A DNA stretch of 64,000 bases. Origin: Hyphomicrobiales bacterium. Lineage in GTDB: Bacteria > Pseudomonadota > Alphaproteobacteria > Rhizobiales > Beijerinckiaceae. The stretch's first letter is position 1, and every line of letters starts with the position of its first letter. The position numbers and the translations under genes were made by a program. This document shows, piece by piece, positions 34,901 through 42,386 of this stretch. Location of the stretch: NCBI GenBank assembly GCA_027483945.1, contig JAIXTM010000009.1, forward strand, positions 186,001 through 250,000, in the 5' to 3' direction. The notes beneath the pieces were generated by a model, which was given only the letters and a program-made list of their open reading frames with translations, was not told where the DNA came from and made no database searches.

Positions 34901-35703
34901 GCGAGCGACGGCGGGAGAGGGCGCGACCCGATGCGCGCGTCAAAGAGAGCCTGGACGAGGCGGGTTTTGCCTACCCCCGACAGGCCGACCAAGCGCATCA
35001 TCTTGCGAGGTTGGGCCAACTCGTCGCGCAGCTCGTCGATGGCGTCAGCGACGGGCTGCGCGGGCGCGTCGCGGTGTCCGCCAAGATGGAGACGCAGCTT
35101 GTCGTCGAGCAGATACTCGGCCTCGACGCCCTCCGCCGCGCCGCTCCACGGCCCATAAGGACGCCAGCCGACAAGGGCGCGGCCCACCTTCTCCTTGACC
35201 CAGGTGATCAGACCCGGGTGCTGTCGCACCCAACTCGCAAGTCGCGTGCGATCGTAGAAGTCGGTGTGGAGCTGAGCGGCATTCGCGACCCCGGTCAGGG
35301 CCTCGCGCATAGCGCCTCGCCGATTACGAAGGGCGATGTCGGCCGTTGATCCGTGCGAGCTGACGATGATGTAGGCGCCCGCCTCGTCGGCGAGTTCCTG
35401 AATGACGGGCCGGATCGCACCAGCCGGCCGCATCTCGGCGAGGATGGCCGCCCTCGGCATGTCTGGTGTCTTGACCTGGAATCCCGTCGAGAGCCTTGGG
35501 ATGTAGCCGTCGATGGGGGGCCCCGCCTGCAGCGCGACACGCACGTCGAGGCCACCGTCTGCGGCGGTCTGATTGCCGCCCCAGGTTACCGCGGCGGTCG
35601 ACAGCCTCCGGCTCGCTAGCTCGGCCTCGCACAGGCGACCAATGAGCTCTCTCAGGTCTACGTCGTTAAGTTCTGCTATTTCATTTGGGTTGACATCAAA
35701 CAC
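31912..35703 (-). CDS. Large nuclease-STAND NTPase protein, probable antiviral sensor (Avs-like)
   Basis: A 1263-aa protein. Residues 10-130 look like a PD-(D/E)XK nuclease (Mrr-like): TAADGGLDVRV with Asp53, then GFQVK with Gln76 and Lys78. A P-loop NTPase follows, with GLSGVGKT at 240-247, Walker B ILIIDNC near 296-302 and an NB-ARC-like winged region. The remaining ~700 residues are helical-repeat-like and probably sense a ligand. This order (nuclease, STAND ATPase, repeat sensor) is that of antiviral STAND (Avs) proteins, but I cannot assign a type. The 3' two-thirds are clearly AT-richer than the surrounding ICE core, so the gene was probably acquired into this spot between the HTH gene and the excision-control locus. 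Confidence 0.7.
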   Translation of the reverse strand: MFDVNPNEIAELNDVDLRELIGRLCEAELASRRLSTAAVTWGGNQTAADGGLDVRVALQAGPPIDGYIPRLSTGFQVKTPDMPRAAILAEMRPAGAIRPVIQELADEAGAYIIVSSHGSTADIALRNRRGAMREALTGVANAAQLHTDFYDRTRLASWVRQHPGLITWVKEKVGRALVGWRPYGPWSGAAEGVEAEYLLDDKLRLHLGGHRDAPAQPVADAIDELRDELAQPRKMMRLVGLSGVGKTRLVQALFDARIGSRPLPPSLAVYTNLSDNPDPQPTGLASDLIATRTRAILIIDNCPPDLHRRLSELCAASGSTVSVLTVEYDVRDDQPEGTQVVTLDTSSPELIEKLIRRRFPHVSEVDARTIAEASGGNARIAVALAGTVEQSETVAGLSDDELFQRLFRQRHDANDALLLAAQACSLVYSFQGEALTGDGAELPRLAVLADQAPRELYRHVGELLRRDLVQQRSVWRAVLPHAIANRLAARALEDTPYDLIDQQLVTGGTDRLARSFSRRLAFLHEHPLAIAIVERWLAAGGLLGDATALNDLGRAMFENVAPVSPGAALAALERASGGDPEVAVIVLRQHRSLLRSLAYDPPLFERSASLLVLAATQGSDEREAKEALDTFVSLFTIYLSGTHATIEQRLRLIERLLRSGDRKQRSLGLAALDEVLEATHFSSVHRFEFGARSRDYGYRPGSDEDVTRWYGAALALIERLAFTEGVLKPELGGLLARNFRGLWTSAHMLDELEGLSRRFAADGFWREGWAACRQTMFFNKERLKPDSSSRLSALEAALRPSNLSDRVRAVVLGDRLGGLDFEDIDPESDITNEFERLEAIATELGAAVAADEALFADLLPDLLRGGNRVWAFGRGLADASENRRDTWSRLVGELEQIPLEQRDVQVLRGFLSKLWEQERDLAQNLLDMALDQSTLIVFVPVLHSAVQLDARGVERLKRALISGQVPVWMYRNLAFGRTTDQLAGADLRDLLRLITEHSDGFDVALEILSMRFYSDRSAQKQYEPELLEAGRELLSRVRFRRANQNGDYRLAGIVRDCLTGPEAAALAAEVAGRLRRAVIANETYSFNNDHLLKALLSVQPVAVLDALFEGDADEQQLGVDVFDHLHGHQSNPANEISCEELISWCNQDGERRYQFAASFVTFARRADNGGPQVWSEQAKALLAHAPDIRSVLAVFIERFRPRSWSGSRAAIMESNVNLFDDFEGVPPTLEAFIKDSKDRLLQEIATQRQWELDYDRRRDERFE

Positions 35704-35745
35704 GATTACAAGGTCGCTTAAAAAACGAAGGATAGAGACGGCTTA

Positions 35746-36454
35746 TCATTTTATGAGGTTACGGTAACCGCCTCTTGACAGCGCTTTACCCGTCGTGACC
35801 AAACGCGCCGTCGCGGTTTTGAGCGAGCTCGTTTTCCAGTGCTCGGCCGCCACACGCTTCGTCCCAAACAAGACCATGGCGATGGCCTTGTAGGACGCTC
35901 CTGCCGTAGCGCCGTCGAGCGCTCGCAAGCTCCTGCCTATCCGCCAGCGACGTTGCTGGGTCAACTGCTCCTGGCTCGGCTCGCCACGTAACGTATGCCA
36001 GAGCCGTACGGCCGTCTCAGCCCTTGTTAGAAAGTCTGACGTCAGCGGAATCGATGCCGCGACTGGATCGGACGGCGTCGCTCCGCCTGCCAGCAGCACT
36101 TGATGGCCGGCAATACGGAGGTGAATCCCATCCTCAGCGATGATGGCGATATTATCCGGCTGCGGCAGGGCAATCACGCTGGAGTGGCACTCGGTCGCTG
36201 GCGTGAGGACAGTGACGATGGCTGGGGCGCATTCGGGCGTCCAAAACACCGGCGCCGCCGTTGCCGGCAGATCAGGGTCGACCGGGAAATCGCAGGTTCC
36301 AGCGGGCGGTCATTCCTCCCGCTCCTCCAAGCTCTGCTCGATAATCATCAGCATAGGCTGAGTTCCGCCTCAGGCATTCCCAAGCCCAGCCGGACACATC
36401 AAGGTCATCGAAATACGCGTAGGCTGAATCGTCTTTCCACGTCTCGAATGTCAT
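35746..36454 (-). CDS. fseA: FseA-like transfer/excision activator (DUF6499 + DUF2285) split by a +1 frameshift site
   Basis: Two overlapping-phase ORFs together form a standard activator. The first (36454 to its stop at 36272) has the DUF6499 motif WKDDSAYAYFDDLDVSGWAWE and LRRNSAYADDY. The second (35746-36282) starts VDPDLPATAAPVFWTPE and ends in a DUF2285 HTH (RRWRIGRSLRALDGATAG, YKAIAMVLFG). They join in +1 at TTT CCC GGT (36289-36281): reading Phe-Pro and skipping one base gives RFPVDPD, and the fused protein has about 235 aa. In ICEMlSymR7A the activator FseA is made by programmed +1 ribosomal frameshifting of just such a pair, so this may be functional and not a mutation. Confidence 0.78.
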
Positions 36455-36596
36455 TCGGGCGTGCCCTCTGCATCGCAATGTGCGCAAAGATCGATCAAAT
36501 TCGACGATTTGCTATGCGCCGAGACGGCACAGCGATGTGACGGTCAGACACGTCACCTTTCAGTATCTCAAGCGTTTCCCAAGGTTTGCCCGATGA

Positions 36597-36854
36597 TCAG
36601 CGCTCGCGAAGAAGCTGACGATAGCCATGCTGAGTGACCCAGTGCGCGCGCGCGAGGTGGCTGGCATGCAACTGCTTAGCCCGTTCCGGCTCCCTGTCCG
36701 GCGAAATTCCGAACAGATGCTTGACTACCTCTCGCCAGTCGGCGCCGGCTTTCTCCGCATCGAGGAGACGAACGTAGAGCTTCAGATGCGCGCGATCATA
36801 CTCGGTCAGAGTGTCCGCATCGGGCGGATCGGCGATTGGCAAGGAGTGGGAGCC
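36597..36854 (-). CDS. qseM: QseM-like stand-alone DUF2285 antiactivator
   Basis: An 85-aa DUF2285 protein: SLPIADPPDADTLTEYDRAHL, YVRLLDAEKAGADWREVVKHLFGI, then REPERAKQLHASHLARAHW and HGYRQLL. Stand-alone DUF2285 proteins such as QseM bind and block FseA/TraR-type activators in ICEMlSymR7A. The ATG at 36854 matches the family start; the frame is open to a TTG at 36929. It lies upstream of the fseA-like gene and is divergent from the QseC-like repressor, the same arrangement as in the symbiosis ICE. Confidence 0.78.
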   Translation of the reverse strand, partial: GSHSLPIADPPDADTLTEYDRAHLKLYVRLLDAEKAGADWREVVKHLFGISPDREPERAKQLHASHLARAHWVTQHGYRQLLRER

Positions 36855-37022
36855 CATCTCGTCATCGCTCAAGAAAGTTCGTTGAAGGAGCGTCACTTCA
36901 CTTAAGCGCCTGACATCACAAAGCGACAACAGACCGCCAAGCTCATATCCGAAGCGTATCCTGCCAAGGCCACATCATATAGTGGATAAACCTCATAGTG
37001 TGTAGTTGGCCAGGGTCTCCGC
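36855..37022. promoter_or_regulatory. Divergent qseM/qseC control region
   Basis: This AT-rich 168-bp region separates the divergent DUF2285 and HTH genes. It contains two similar elements, TCATATAGTG (36973-36982) and CTCATAGTGT (36990-36999), about 17 bp apart just upstream of the QseC-like start. These may be operator sites, but no dyad is clear. Promoter assignments are not secure. Confidence 0.45.
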
Positions 37023-37289
37023 ATGGACATGCGAAGACTCGTCGGCAGGAATGTCAGGCGGATCAGGCTCGAGACGGGTCTGAGCCAGGAGAGTTTTGCC
37101 GAAATGTCTGGCTTCACCCAGCAATACATCAGCGGCCTTGAGAACGGCCGACGCAATCCGACGATCGTCACCGTCTATGAGATCGCTCAGGCGCTCGGTG
37201 TCGAGCACGACGTTCTCCTCGCGCCAGATGACGAGGCGCGTGCCGAGCGCGCCACGCTTCTGGAACGGAAACGCTCAAAGCCGAAATAG
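37023..37289 (+). CDS. qseC: QseC-like XRE-family repressor
   Basis: An 88-aa protein made of one HTH_3 domain (VGRNVRRIRLETGLSQESFAEMSGF, TQQYISGLENGRRNPTIVTVYEIAQALGV) and a basic tail. In ICEMlSymR7A the analogous QseC sits divergent to qseM and controls its level through operators between them. A similar bistable control of transfer is likely here. It is followed by a hairpin and the convergent DUF736 gene. Confidence 0.8.
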   Translation: MDMRRLVGRNVRRIRLETGLSQESFAEMSGFTQQYISGLENGRRNPTIVTVYEIAQALGVEHDVLLAPDDEARAERATLLERKRSKPK

Positions 37290-37319
37290 CGGCGCAGTGC
37301 TTGATAGAGCTGAAACGGT

Positions 37320-37350
37320 GATGCCCTACCCGGAAGCCGGGCAGGGCATC
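37320..37350. terminator. Hairpin between convergent qseC-like and DUF736 genes
   Basis: A strong stem pairs GATGCCCT.CCCGG with CCGGGC.AGGGCATC around an AAG loop. It lies between two convergent genes, so it may terminate both. There is no long T-run, so termination may be inefficient. Confidence 0.6.
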
Positions 37351-37362
37351 GGTGGGCTGTGC

Positions 37363-37683
37363 TTAGTCCCGCTTGCCGTTCGGGCGGGACCAAATGAGGC
37401 TGTAGCCCTTGCCGTCTTCGTCGTCGAAGAGGTTGGCGTAGATCGGAGCAGTGAAGCTCGGGTCGTCGAGCTTCAGGCCGAGATAGTCGCGGCCCTCGTT
37501 CGAGCGCTTTTCCCAGGCGGCGCCGATCTCGGCCTTGCCGACGAAGACCCGGTGGGAAGGGGCGTTCTCGTTGGCGCGGTTCGCCTCGGGGACGATCCGG
37601 ACGCCCTTGGCCTGGACCGAAAGGGTGACGATGTCGCCGGTGTACTCGTTGCCGCTCTTCTTGAAGGTGCCGATGGTCGCCAT
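37363..37683 (-). CDS. DUF736 family protein
   Basis: A 106-aa protein with the DUF736 pattern MATIGTFKKSGNEYTGDI, NRANENAPSHRVFVGKAEIGAAWEK and DYLGLKLDDPSFTAPIYANLF, ending LIWSRPN. The start at 37683 follows AGGAGAC. DUF736 genes are abundant and often highly expressed in rhizobial plasmids and ICEs, with an unknown role. Its long upstream region shares repeats with that of the DUF2493 gene. Confidence 0.93.
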   Translation of the reverse strand: MATIGTFKKSGNEYTGDIVTLSVQAKGVRIVPEANRANENAPSHRVFVGKAEIGAAWEKRSNEGRDYLGLKLDDPSFTAPIYANLFDDEDGKGYSLIWSRPNGKRD

Positions 37684-38258
37684 GTGGAGTCTCCTGTCTT
37701 GCTGTCTCGAGCCCGCGCCCATCGCGGCCTCGATGGCGATCGTCCGGCCGGGGGCGTGTCGCCGCCGCAGCCTTCAGGCCAGCAGCGAAGCGGAGGACGG
37801 GGAGACGCGGCTTTCTTGCCTCGCGAGGAATGACCGTCCGCTCGGGGTCCCCGCGGGCTTGTCCGTGGGGTGGGCAGGTCAGGGGAAGAAAGTTGCGGGT
37901 CCTCCGTTGCGGCACAGGCGATCGAGGCGCAGCCGTCCCTCGGCCAGATCAAGCCATTGGAGAGGCCGCACTGAGCGTGGGCCGACAGCGTCCTGACGGG
38001 AGACCTGGCCGACCAGAGAAGACGCCGCCAACAGCGGTACGTCACCGAGCGCGTGAAGACAGGCTCCGGCGTGCTGACGGGCGGACCGGATCTCCGAGCT
38101 TCCGCAACTCGAGGGTCGCCATTGCCGCGGAGTCGTTCGGGTGCCGGGATAGAGGAAGGGCCCGGAAAGCGCGACTAGAGCTGCGGTTCAGATCGGTCGG
38201 GCGGTGGTTCGATAGCAGCCATAGCCAATCCACCCCTCTCGACGAGGGGGTACTGGCC
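37684..38258. other. 575-bp leader without a supported gene, with dispersed repeat blocks
   Basis: No ORF here resembles a protein. Two blocks, 37787-37830 and about 37876-37896, recur upstream of the DUF2493 gene at 46397-46444 and 46450-46471. In both places they lie 100-200 bp ahead of a minus-strand gene, so they may hold a shared promoter or regulator site. The 37900-38258 part shows nothing recognisable. Confidence 0.5.
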
Positions 38259-38735
38259 TCAACCGTCGTTGGCCGCACCGATCAGGTTGCCAGTATGGGC
38301 CACTCGTAAGGCGACATGCCTCGGCCGGTCTCCCGGGTAGAGGGCGCTCACCCGCGCCCAGGCGACGGCCGCCACCACGATCGCGCCGATGACGGAGAAG
38401 GCGATACGCCAGGCCTCGCCCGTGCCGCCGATGCCGGAGACACCGTAAACGGCCGAGTAGCCGGCGACCGCAGCTGGTGCGGCATAGATCGCCGCGACTG
38501 GCGCACGGAGCCAGGGCGACCGGAGCGTCGCGAACAGCACCTGGCCGATGCCGAAGGTGAGAGCGGCAACGGCTATGCCCACCACGGCAGCGCCGACCAG
38601 GCCGGCGCCTTGGGCATAGGCCCAAATCGCCGCCGACAGCCCGGCGTAGAAGGGCAGCGCAAAAACCGCGAGGCTGAAGAGAAGCCAGAGCAGCGCGCCG
38701 ATGACGGCGATGCTGGCAGCGGTGGCGATGATCAT
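38259..38735 (-). CDS. Membrane protein of unknown function
   Basis: A 158-aa protein with four to five TM segments (IAVIGALLWLLFSLAVFAL; GLVGAAVVGIAVAALTFGI; LRAPVAAIYAAPAAVAGYSAV; IAFSVIGAIVVAAVAWARV) and a short hydrophilic C-terminus. Similar Ala/Gly-rich membrane proteins accompany DUF736 in alphaproteobacterial ICEs, but I do not know a function. The next gene region begins with a 41-bp repeat. Confidence 0.7.
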   Translation of the reverse strand: MIIATAASIAVIGALLWLLFSLAVFALPFYAGLSAAIWAYAQGAGLVGAAVVGIAVAALTFGIGQVLFATLRSPWLRAPVAAIYAAPAAVAGYSAVYGVSGIGGTGEAWRIAFSVIGAIVVAAVAWARVSALYPGDRPRHVALRVAHTGNLIGAANDG

Positions 38736-38916
38736 GGGCGTCCTCCATGCGAATGGTCAGGACGCGCATCCACCACCTCCACAGCGCGTGAGCGTAGAAT
38801 AGGAAAGGATCGGCGGCGCCGGAATCCCGATCGGACGCTTGCGCCGTGCATCAGGTGATGCCGGCCCATCATCCGAACGGGTCATATTCGCGGTTATGCG
38901 GAGCTGGGCATAACAC

Positions 38917-38957
38917 CGATTATGATCCCTTTGAGATTATGGAGAGCTCCGACTGAG
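38917..38957 (+). repeat. 41-bp inverted repeat, left copy
   Basis: This sequence is an inverted copy of 44389-44429 with one mismatch in 41. On the plus strand it reads as the last residues and stop of the 59-aa ICE protein at the right copy (YDPFEIMESSD). It also forms the 3' end of the merR gene on the minus strand. The two copies bracket the metal module and RIT element. Confidence 0.9.
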
Positions 38958-39378
38958 CTGACTGTCCGGCGGCGCCAGTCTCCGCCGGATGTGCCAGCGC
39001 CCCGATGACTCTGCAGTCGGCGGCGCGACCGTTCGCGCATGCTCCCACCATGCGCATAAGCTCGGCCCGCAGCGCCTCTAGCCGCCCAATGCGCGCCTCG
39101 ACCGCCGCGAGTTGATCGCCAGCGATGTGGCTCGCCTCGGCGCAGGGCACCTCGGGATTATCTTGCAGGGCAAGCAGCGCCCGAACGTCGGTCAAGCCGA
39201 AGCCCAAGTCGCGGGCGTGCCGGATAAAGGCGAGCCGGCGCACTGTGTCCTCGTCGTACATGCGTCGGCCGCTCGCAGCCCGAGGCGGCTTCGGCAGGAT
39301 CCCGACGCGCTCGTAGTAGCGGATTGTCTCGATGTTGACGCCGGTGCTCTTCGACAAGGTTCCAATGGTGAACATGGC
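38920..39378 (-). CDS. MerR-family metal regulator (CadR/PbrR/ZntR-like)
   Basis: A 152-aa regulator: HTH IGTLSKSTGVNIETIRYYERVGILP and RHARDLGFGLTDVRALL, with sensor cysteines Cys78, Cys113 and Cys121 (PCAEASH; CANGRAADC), the Pb/Cd/Zn pattern. It is divergent from the HMA-CDF-LspA gene, and a MerR operator lies between. The final residues QSELSIISKGS are encoded by the antisense of the 41-bp repeat, so the C-terminal tail was created by the insertion junction. The start at 39378 gives the standard family N-terminus. Confidence 0.88.
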   Translation of the reverse strand, partial: AMFTIGTLSKSTGVNIETIRYYERVGILPKPPRAASGRRMYDEDTVRRLAFIRHARDLGFGLTDVRALLALQDNPEVPCAEASHIAGDQLAAVEARIGRLEALRAELMRMVGACANGRAADCRVIGALAHPAETGAAGQSAQSELSIISKGS

Positions 39379-39391
39379 CGCTCGAATGGGG

Positions 39392-39422
39392 TTGATCCTG
39401 TAGTCGCTACAGGATGTAGGCT
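39392..39422 (+). promoter_or_regulatory. MerR-type operator/promoter of the HMA-CDF-LspA gene
   Basis: TTGATC (-35) and TAGGCT (-10) are separated by 19 bp. The spacer contains the perfect dyad CCTGTAG-TCG-CTACAGG (39397-39413). The geometry equals that of the first MerR promoter at 2556-2586, while the half-sites differ (CTGTAG against CTCTAG), which may keep the two circuits apart. Confidence 0.8.
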
Positions 39423-39458
39423 GGACGCCAGCATCGCAACAGCACCTTCGGAGTCGGC

Positions 39459-40835
39459 ATGACCGCACCCCACGCCAACGCCCCGCCCGAGACTGCCCGC
39501 TACCGGGTCACCGGCATGGATTGCCCATCTTGCGCCGCCAAGATCGAGGGCGCCGCGCGCAAGGTGGCGGGCGTCGAGGAGGTCAAGGTCTCCATCGCTA
39601 GTCAAATCATGACGCTGCAAGCGTCCGAGCCGGGCTCCGTGCAGCAGGTTGAGCAGGCGGTCGCCGGGCTCGGCTATCAGCTCGCCCGGCTTGACCGTCC
39701 CGCCAGGGCGGCTGCGGCCAGCGCCGATGATGACGATAAGCTTCCTGATCTCAGCCACGTCACACCGGCCTACAAGCGGGCGCTGTGGATCGTGGTGCTC
39801 CTGAACGTCGGCTACGGCGTGGTTGAGATGGTCGGTGGGTTCGTGGCCGGCAGCCAAGCGCTCAAGGCCGACGCGCTCGACTTCCTTGGCGACGGCCTCA
39901 TCACCTTCCTTGGCCTGCTCGCGGTTGGCTGGAGCTTGGCGTGGCGCGCCCGGTCGGCACTCATCCAGGGCCTGTTCCTCGGCGTCCTCGGTCTCGGCGT
40001 CCTCGTCACCACAGGATACCGCGTGCTCGTGCTAAACCAGCCGGAAGCCGAGCTGATGGGCATCTTCGGCGCGATCGCTCTTGTGGTGAACGTGGCGGCC
40101 GCCGCCGTCTTGATACCTCACCGGACGGGCGACGCCAACGTGCGGGCCGTCTGGCTGTTCTCGCGCAACGACGCAATCGGCAATCTGGCAGTTGTCATTG
40201 CGGCGGGGCTCGTGGCCTGGACCGGCACGCCCTGGCCGGACCTCGTCGTGGCGGTCGTGATCGCCGCCTTGTTCCTGCAATCGTCCTGGTCGATCATCCG
40301 CGACGCGCGGGACGACTTGGCAGACGCCAAAGTAGGGACGGCAACCTCGGCCCGCCGAACCGGTCTGGCCTGCATGCTCCTGGCGTTTGGGCTGGACCAG
40401 GCCACGAAGGAGGTCGCGCTCGCGTCTGTGCCCTTGCTGCTCGGTGGCCTCGAGGTGCTGCCCTTCTTCGACCTTGTCCTGATCCGCAACCCAGGCGTTA
40501 GCTTCGGCCTGCTCGGCCTCGTCCCATGGTGGGGACTGAGCGCGCTCGGCCTTGCCATCGCCGGGATCCTCGCCGTTTGGCTCTGGCAGGCGCAGAGCCG
40601 CTGGCTGGCAGCGGGGCTAGGGCTCGTCATCGGCGGGGCGTTCGGGAACGTCCTCGACAGGATGCGACACGGGGCCGTCACTGACTTCCTCGACTTCCAC
40701 TTCGCCGGCCTTCACTGGCCCGCCTTCAACCTCGCCGACACGGGGATCGTCATCGGCGTCGCGCTGCTCGTTGTCGATAGCTGGCACCAGCCGCCAAGCG
40801 ACCCGCGGCCCGCGCTGCACAAGGCGGACGCCTGA
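39459..40835 (+). CDS. HMA-CDF transporter-LspA triple fusion (metal efflux with signal peptidase II domain)
   Basis: A 458-aa fusion of three domains. Residues 14-80 are an HMA domain (GMDCPSC, Cys22 and Cys25). Residues 105-285 are a CDF-like membrane unit with metal-site carboxylates ADALDFLGD (Asp138, 141, 145) and SRNDAIGN. Residues 300-442 are a lipoprotein signal peptidase with both catalytic Asp boxes, GNVLDR (Asp400) and FNLAD (Asp427), plus RNPGVSFGLL. PbrC in the Cupriavidus lead operon is also an LspA, so Pb/Cd/Zn resistance fits, and the adjacent MerR agrees. The LspA part looks catalytically complete. It starts after the MerR promoter with no strong ribosome site visible. Confidence 0.87.
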   Translation: MTAPHANAPPETARYRVTGMDCPSCAAKIEGAARKVAGVEEVKVSIASQIMTLQASEPGSVQQVEQAVAGLGYQLARLDRPARAAAASADDDDKLPDLSHVTPAYKRALWIVVLLNVGYGVVEMVGGFVAGSQALKADALDFLGDGLITFLGLLAVGWSLAWRARSALIQGLFLGVLGLGVLVTTGYRVLVLNQPEAELMGIFGAIALVVNVAAAAVLIPHRTGDANVRAVWLFSRNDAIGNLAVVIAAGLVAWTGTPWPDLVVAVVIAALFLQSSWSIIRDARDDLADAKVGTATSARRTGLACMLLAFGLDQATKEVALASVPLLLGGLEVLPFFDLVLIRNPGVSFGLLGLVPWWGLSALGLAIAGILAVWLWQAQSRWLAAGLGLVIGGAFGNVLDRMRHGAVTDFLDFHFAGLHWPAFNLADTGIVIGVALLVVDSWHQPPSDPRPALHKADA

Positions 40836-40836
40836 C

Positions 40837-41096
40837 GTGGCTGAGGCGCTCACTCCCGCACTTGGCCGTTCGGAATGGACCGGCGTGTACGACACAGCGC
40901 TGCGCCTGTTCACGCGGGAGCGGCGCGGGCGGGCCACGATGCCCGCGCAGATCGCGCCTCAGGCGGGCCACGTTATCGTCGACGTGGGCTGTGGCAGCGG
41001 TACCCTTGCCTTGACGCTGAGCAGCTCGCGCCGGGTGCGACCATCGTGGGGTTCGGCCTCCCGGGAACGCCGAGCCCCTGGCTCGGCGCTTCTCCA
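40837..41096 (+). pseudogene. Truncated and frameshifted SAM-dependent methyltransferase
   Basis: From a GTG right after the fusion gene the frame reads a class I methyltransferase N-terminus (YDTALRLFTRERRGRATM, then VIVDVGCGSGTLALTL, the SAM-binding motif I). Near 41020-41030 the meaning moves to another frame (EQLAPGATIVGFGLPG). All similarity ends at the left inverted repeat of the RIT element. No continuation is seen beyond the element's right end. Confidence 0.7.
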
Positions 41097-41114
41097 GTTG
41101 AGCTGCACATAATC
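41097..41114 (+). repeat. RIT left terminal inverted repeat
   Basis: Eighteen bases, GTTGAGCTGCACATAATC, match the inverse of 44341-44358 at 15 positions, including the uninterrupted core CATAATC. It lies 40 bp upstream of the ritA start. Confidence 0.8.
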
Positions 41115-41153
41115 CGGAGGACAGCTCGATCTCTCACCAACGGGAGACCGATC

Positions 41154-42386
41154 GTGCCCACTCCTCTACGCCTCCAACTCCGCGTCCATGAGCCAGACAA
41201 CATCCTCTGGCCCTTCATGGGTCTCTACAGCGAGCACCTCGCGAGCGGCCGCTATGGTCGAGAGCGCCACCGCCGCTATACGGCGTGCATTCTCCACTTC
41301 GGCCACTGGCTCCGCCTCGTCGGATCGGACCCGTCCGAGGTCGACGAGGCGAGCGTTGGCCGCTTCCTGAGCGAGCACCTTCCGGGCTGCACGTGCGGCT
41401 ACCCTGTGCCGCACTGCCGCATCATGAACCGTGCGGCGATCAACAACCTCCTGCGGCTATTGAGGACGCATGGGATTGCGGCTCCGCGCCCGTCCGACGC
41501 TGTCGAGCAGGAGCTCGCCACGTTCGACGCCAGCATGAGCGAGGTCTGGGGCCTTGCTAGAGGCACTCGCGACCATCGCTGCCGCATTTTGCGCCGGCTT
41601 CTGCGGGCGCAGTTTGGGGCGGGTCCCATCGACCTCGGCGCGATCACGCCCGCCTCGATCCGCGCCTTCGTGCTCGGCGAGGTGGGCTGGAGCACTAGCA
41701 CGATCCGGGTAATGGGCGGGGCGGTCCGCTGCTATTTGCGCCACCGCGAGCTGCGCGGCGATGATGTCGCGCATCTTCACAGGGCCGTTCCACGGCCGGC
41801 CTTCTGGCGCGACGCAGAGATCCCGGAAGCGCTGACGGCAGGTGACCTCGAACAGCTCTTCTCGGCGTTCGACGAGCCTTGCCCGTCGCGGCGGCGAGGC
41901 TACGCCATTGTCCGCTGCCTGTCCGATCTCGGCTTGCGATCGAGCGAGGTCGTGCGGCTCACCCTGGACGACATCGACTGGCAGGAAGGTGTCGTCAGGG
42001 TCGCTGCGGGCAAGGTTCGGCGACCTGACGTGCTTCCACTCTCGCCGGCGACGGGCGACGCGATCGCGGACTACATCGTCCACGAACGGCCGGCGACGCA
42101 ACGGCGAGGTGTTCGTGCGCCACGTCGCACCTGTCGGCCAGCCGGTCGGGCGGCGCGTGGTGCAACGCGCGCTCCACGCCGCCTACGCTCGGCTCGGCTG
42201 GGGCCGGACCCGGGCGCACATCCTGCGCCACACTCTCGCGAGCCGTCTGGTCAACACTGGCGCTCCCATGAGGCAGGTGGCCGACGTTCTGCGTCACCCA
42301 GCATCGTCACCGCGGCCGGCTACGCGCGTGTCGATGCCGCCAGGCTGTCCGCCGTCGCGCTGCCCTGGCCGGGAGCGGTCGCATGA
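41154..42386 (+). pseudogene. ritA: ritA tyrosine recombinase carrying two compensating frameshifts
   Basis: The frame from GTG 41154 (GGGAGA just upstream) covers a SAM-like core-binding domain and the catalytic Arg box (CLSDLGLRSSEVVRL), and ends with the nucleophile region IVTAAGYARVD. Between about 42100 and 42298 the true sequence is in another frame: NGEVFVRH..., then HILRHTLASRLVNTGAP with the catalytic His/Arg box. So one extra base near 42100 and one missing base near 42298 restore the frame. The encoded product would lack the HxxR box and should be inactive. Both could be sequencing errors. The stop overlaps ritB (ATGA). Confidence 0.78.

Noticed and set aside
35746-36487. Simple pseudogene call for the DUF6499/DUF2285 pair
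   Set aside because: The precise +1 join at a slippery proline codon, the lack of other damage and the known FseA precedent make programmed frameshifting at least as likely.
38893-38914. GTTATGC..GCATAAC dyad
   Set aside because: A perfect 7-bp repeat but with no gene start nearby that it could control; left as possible chance or insertion scar.
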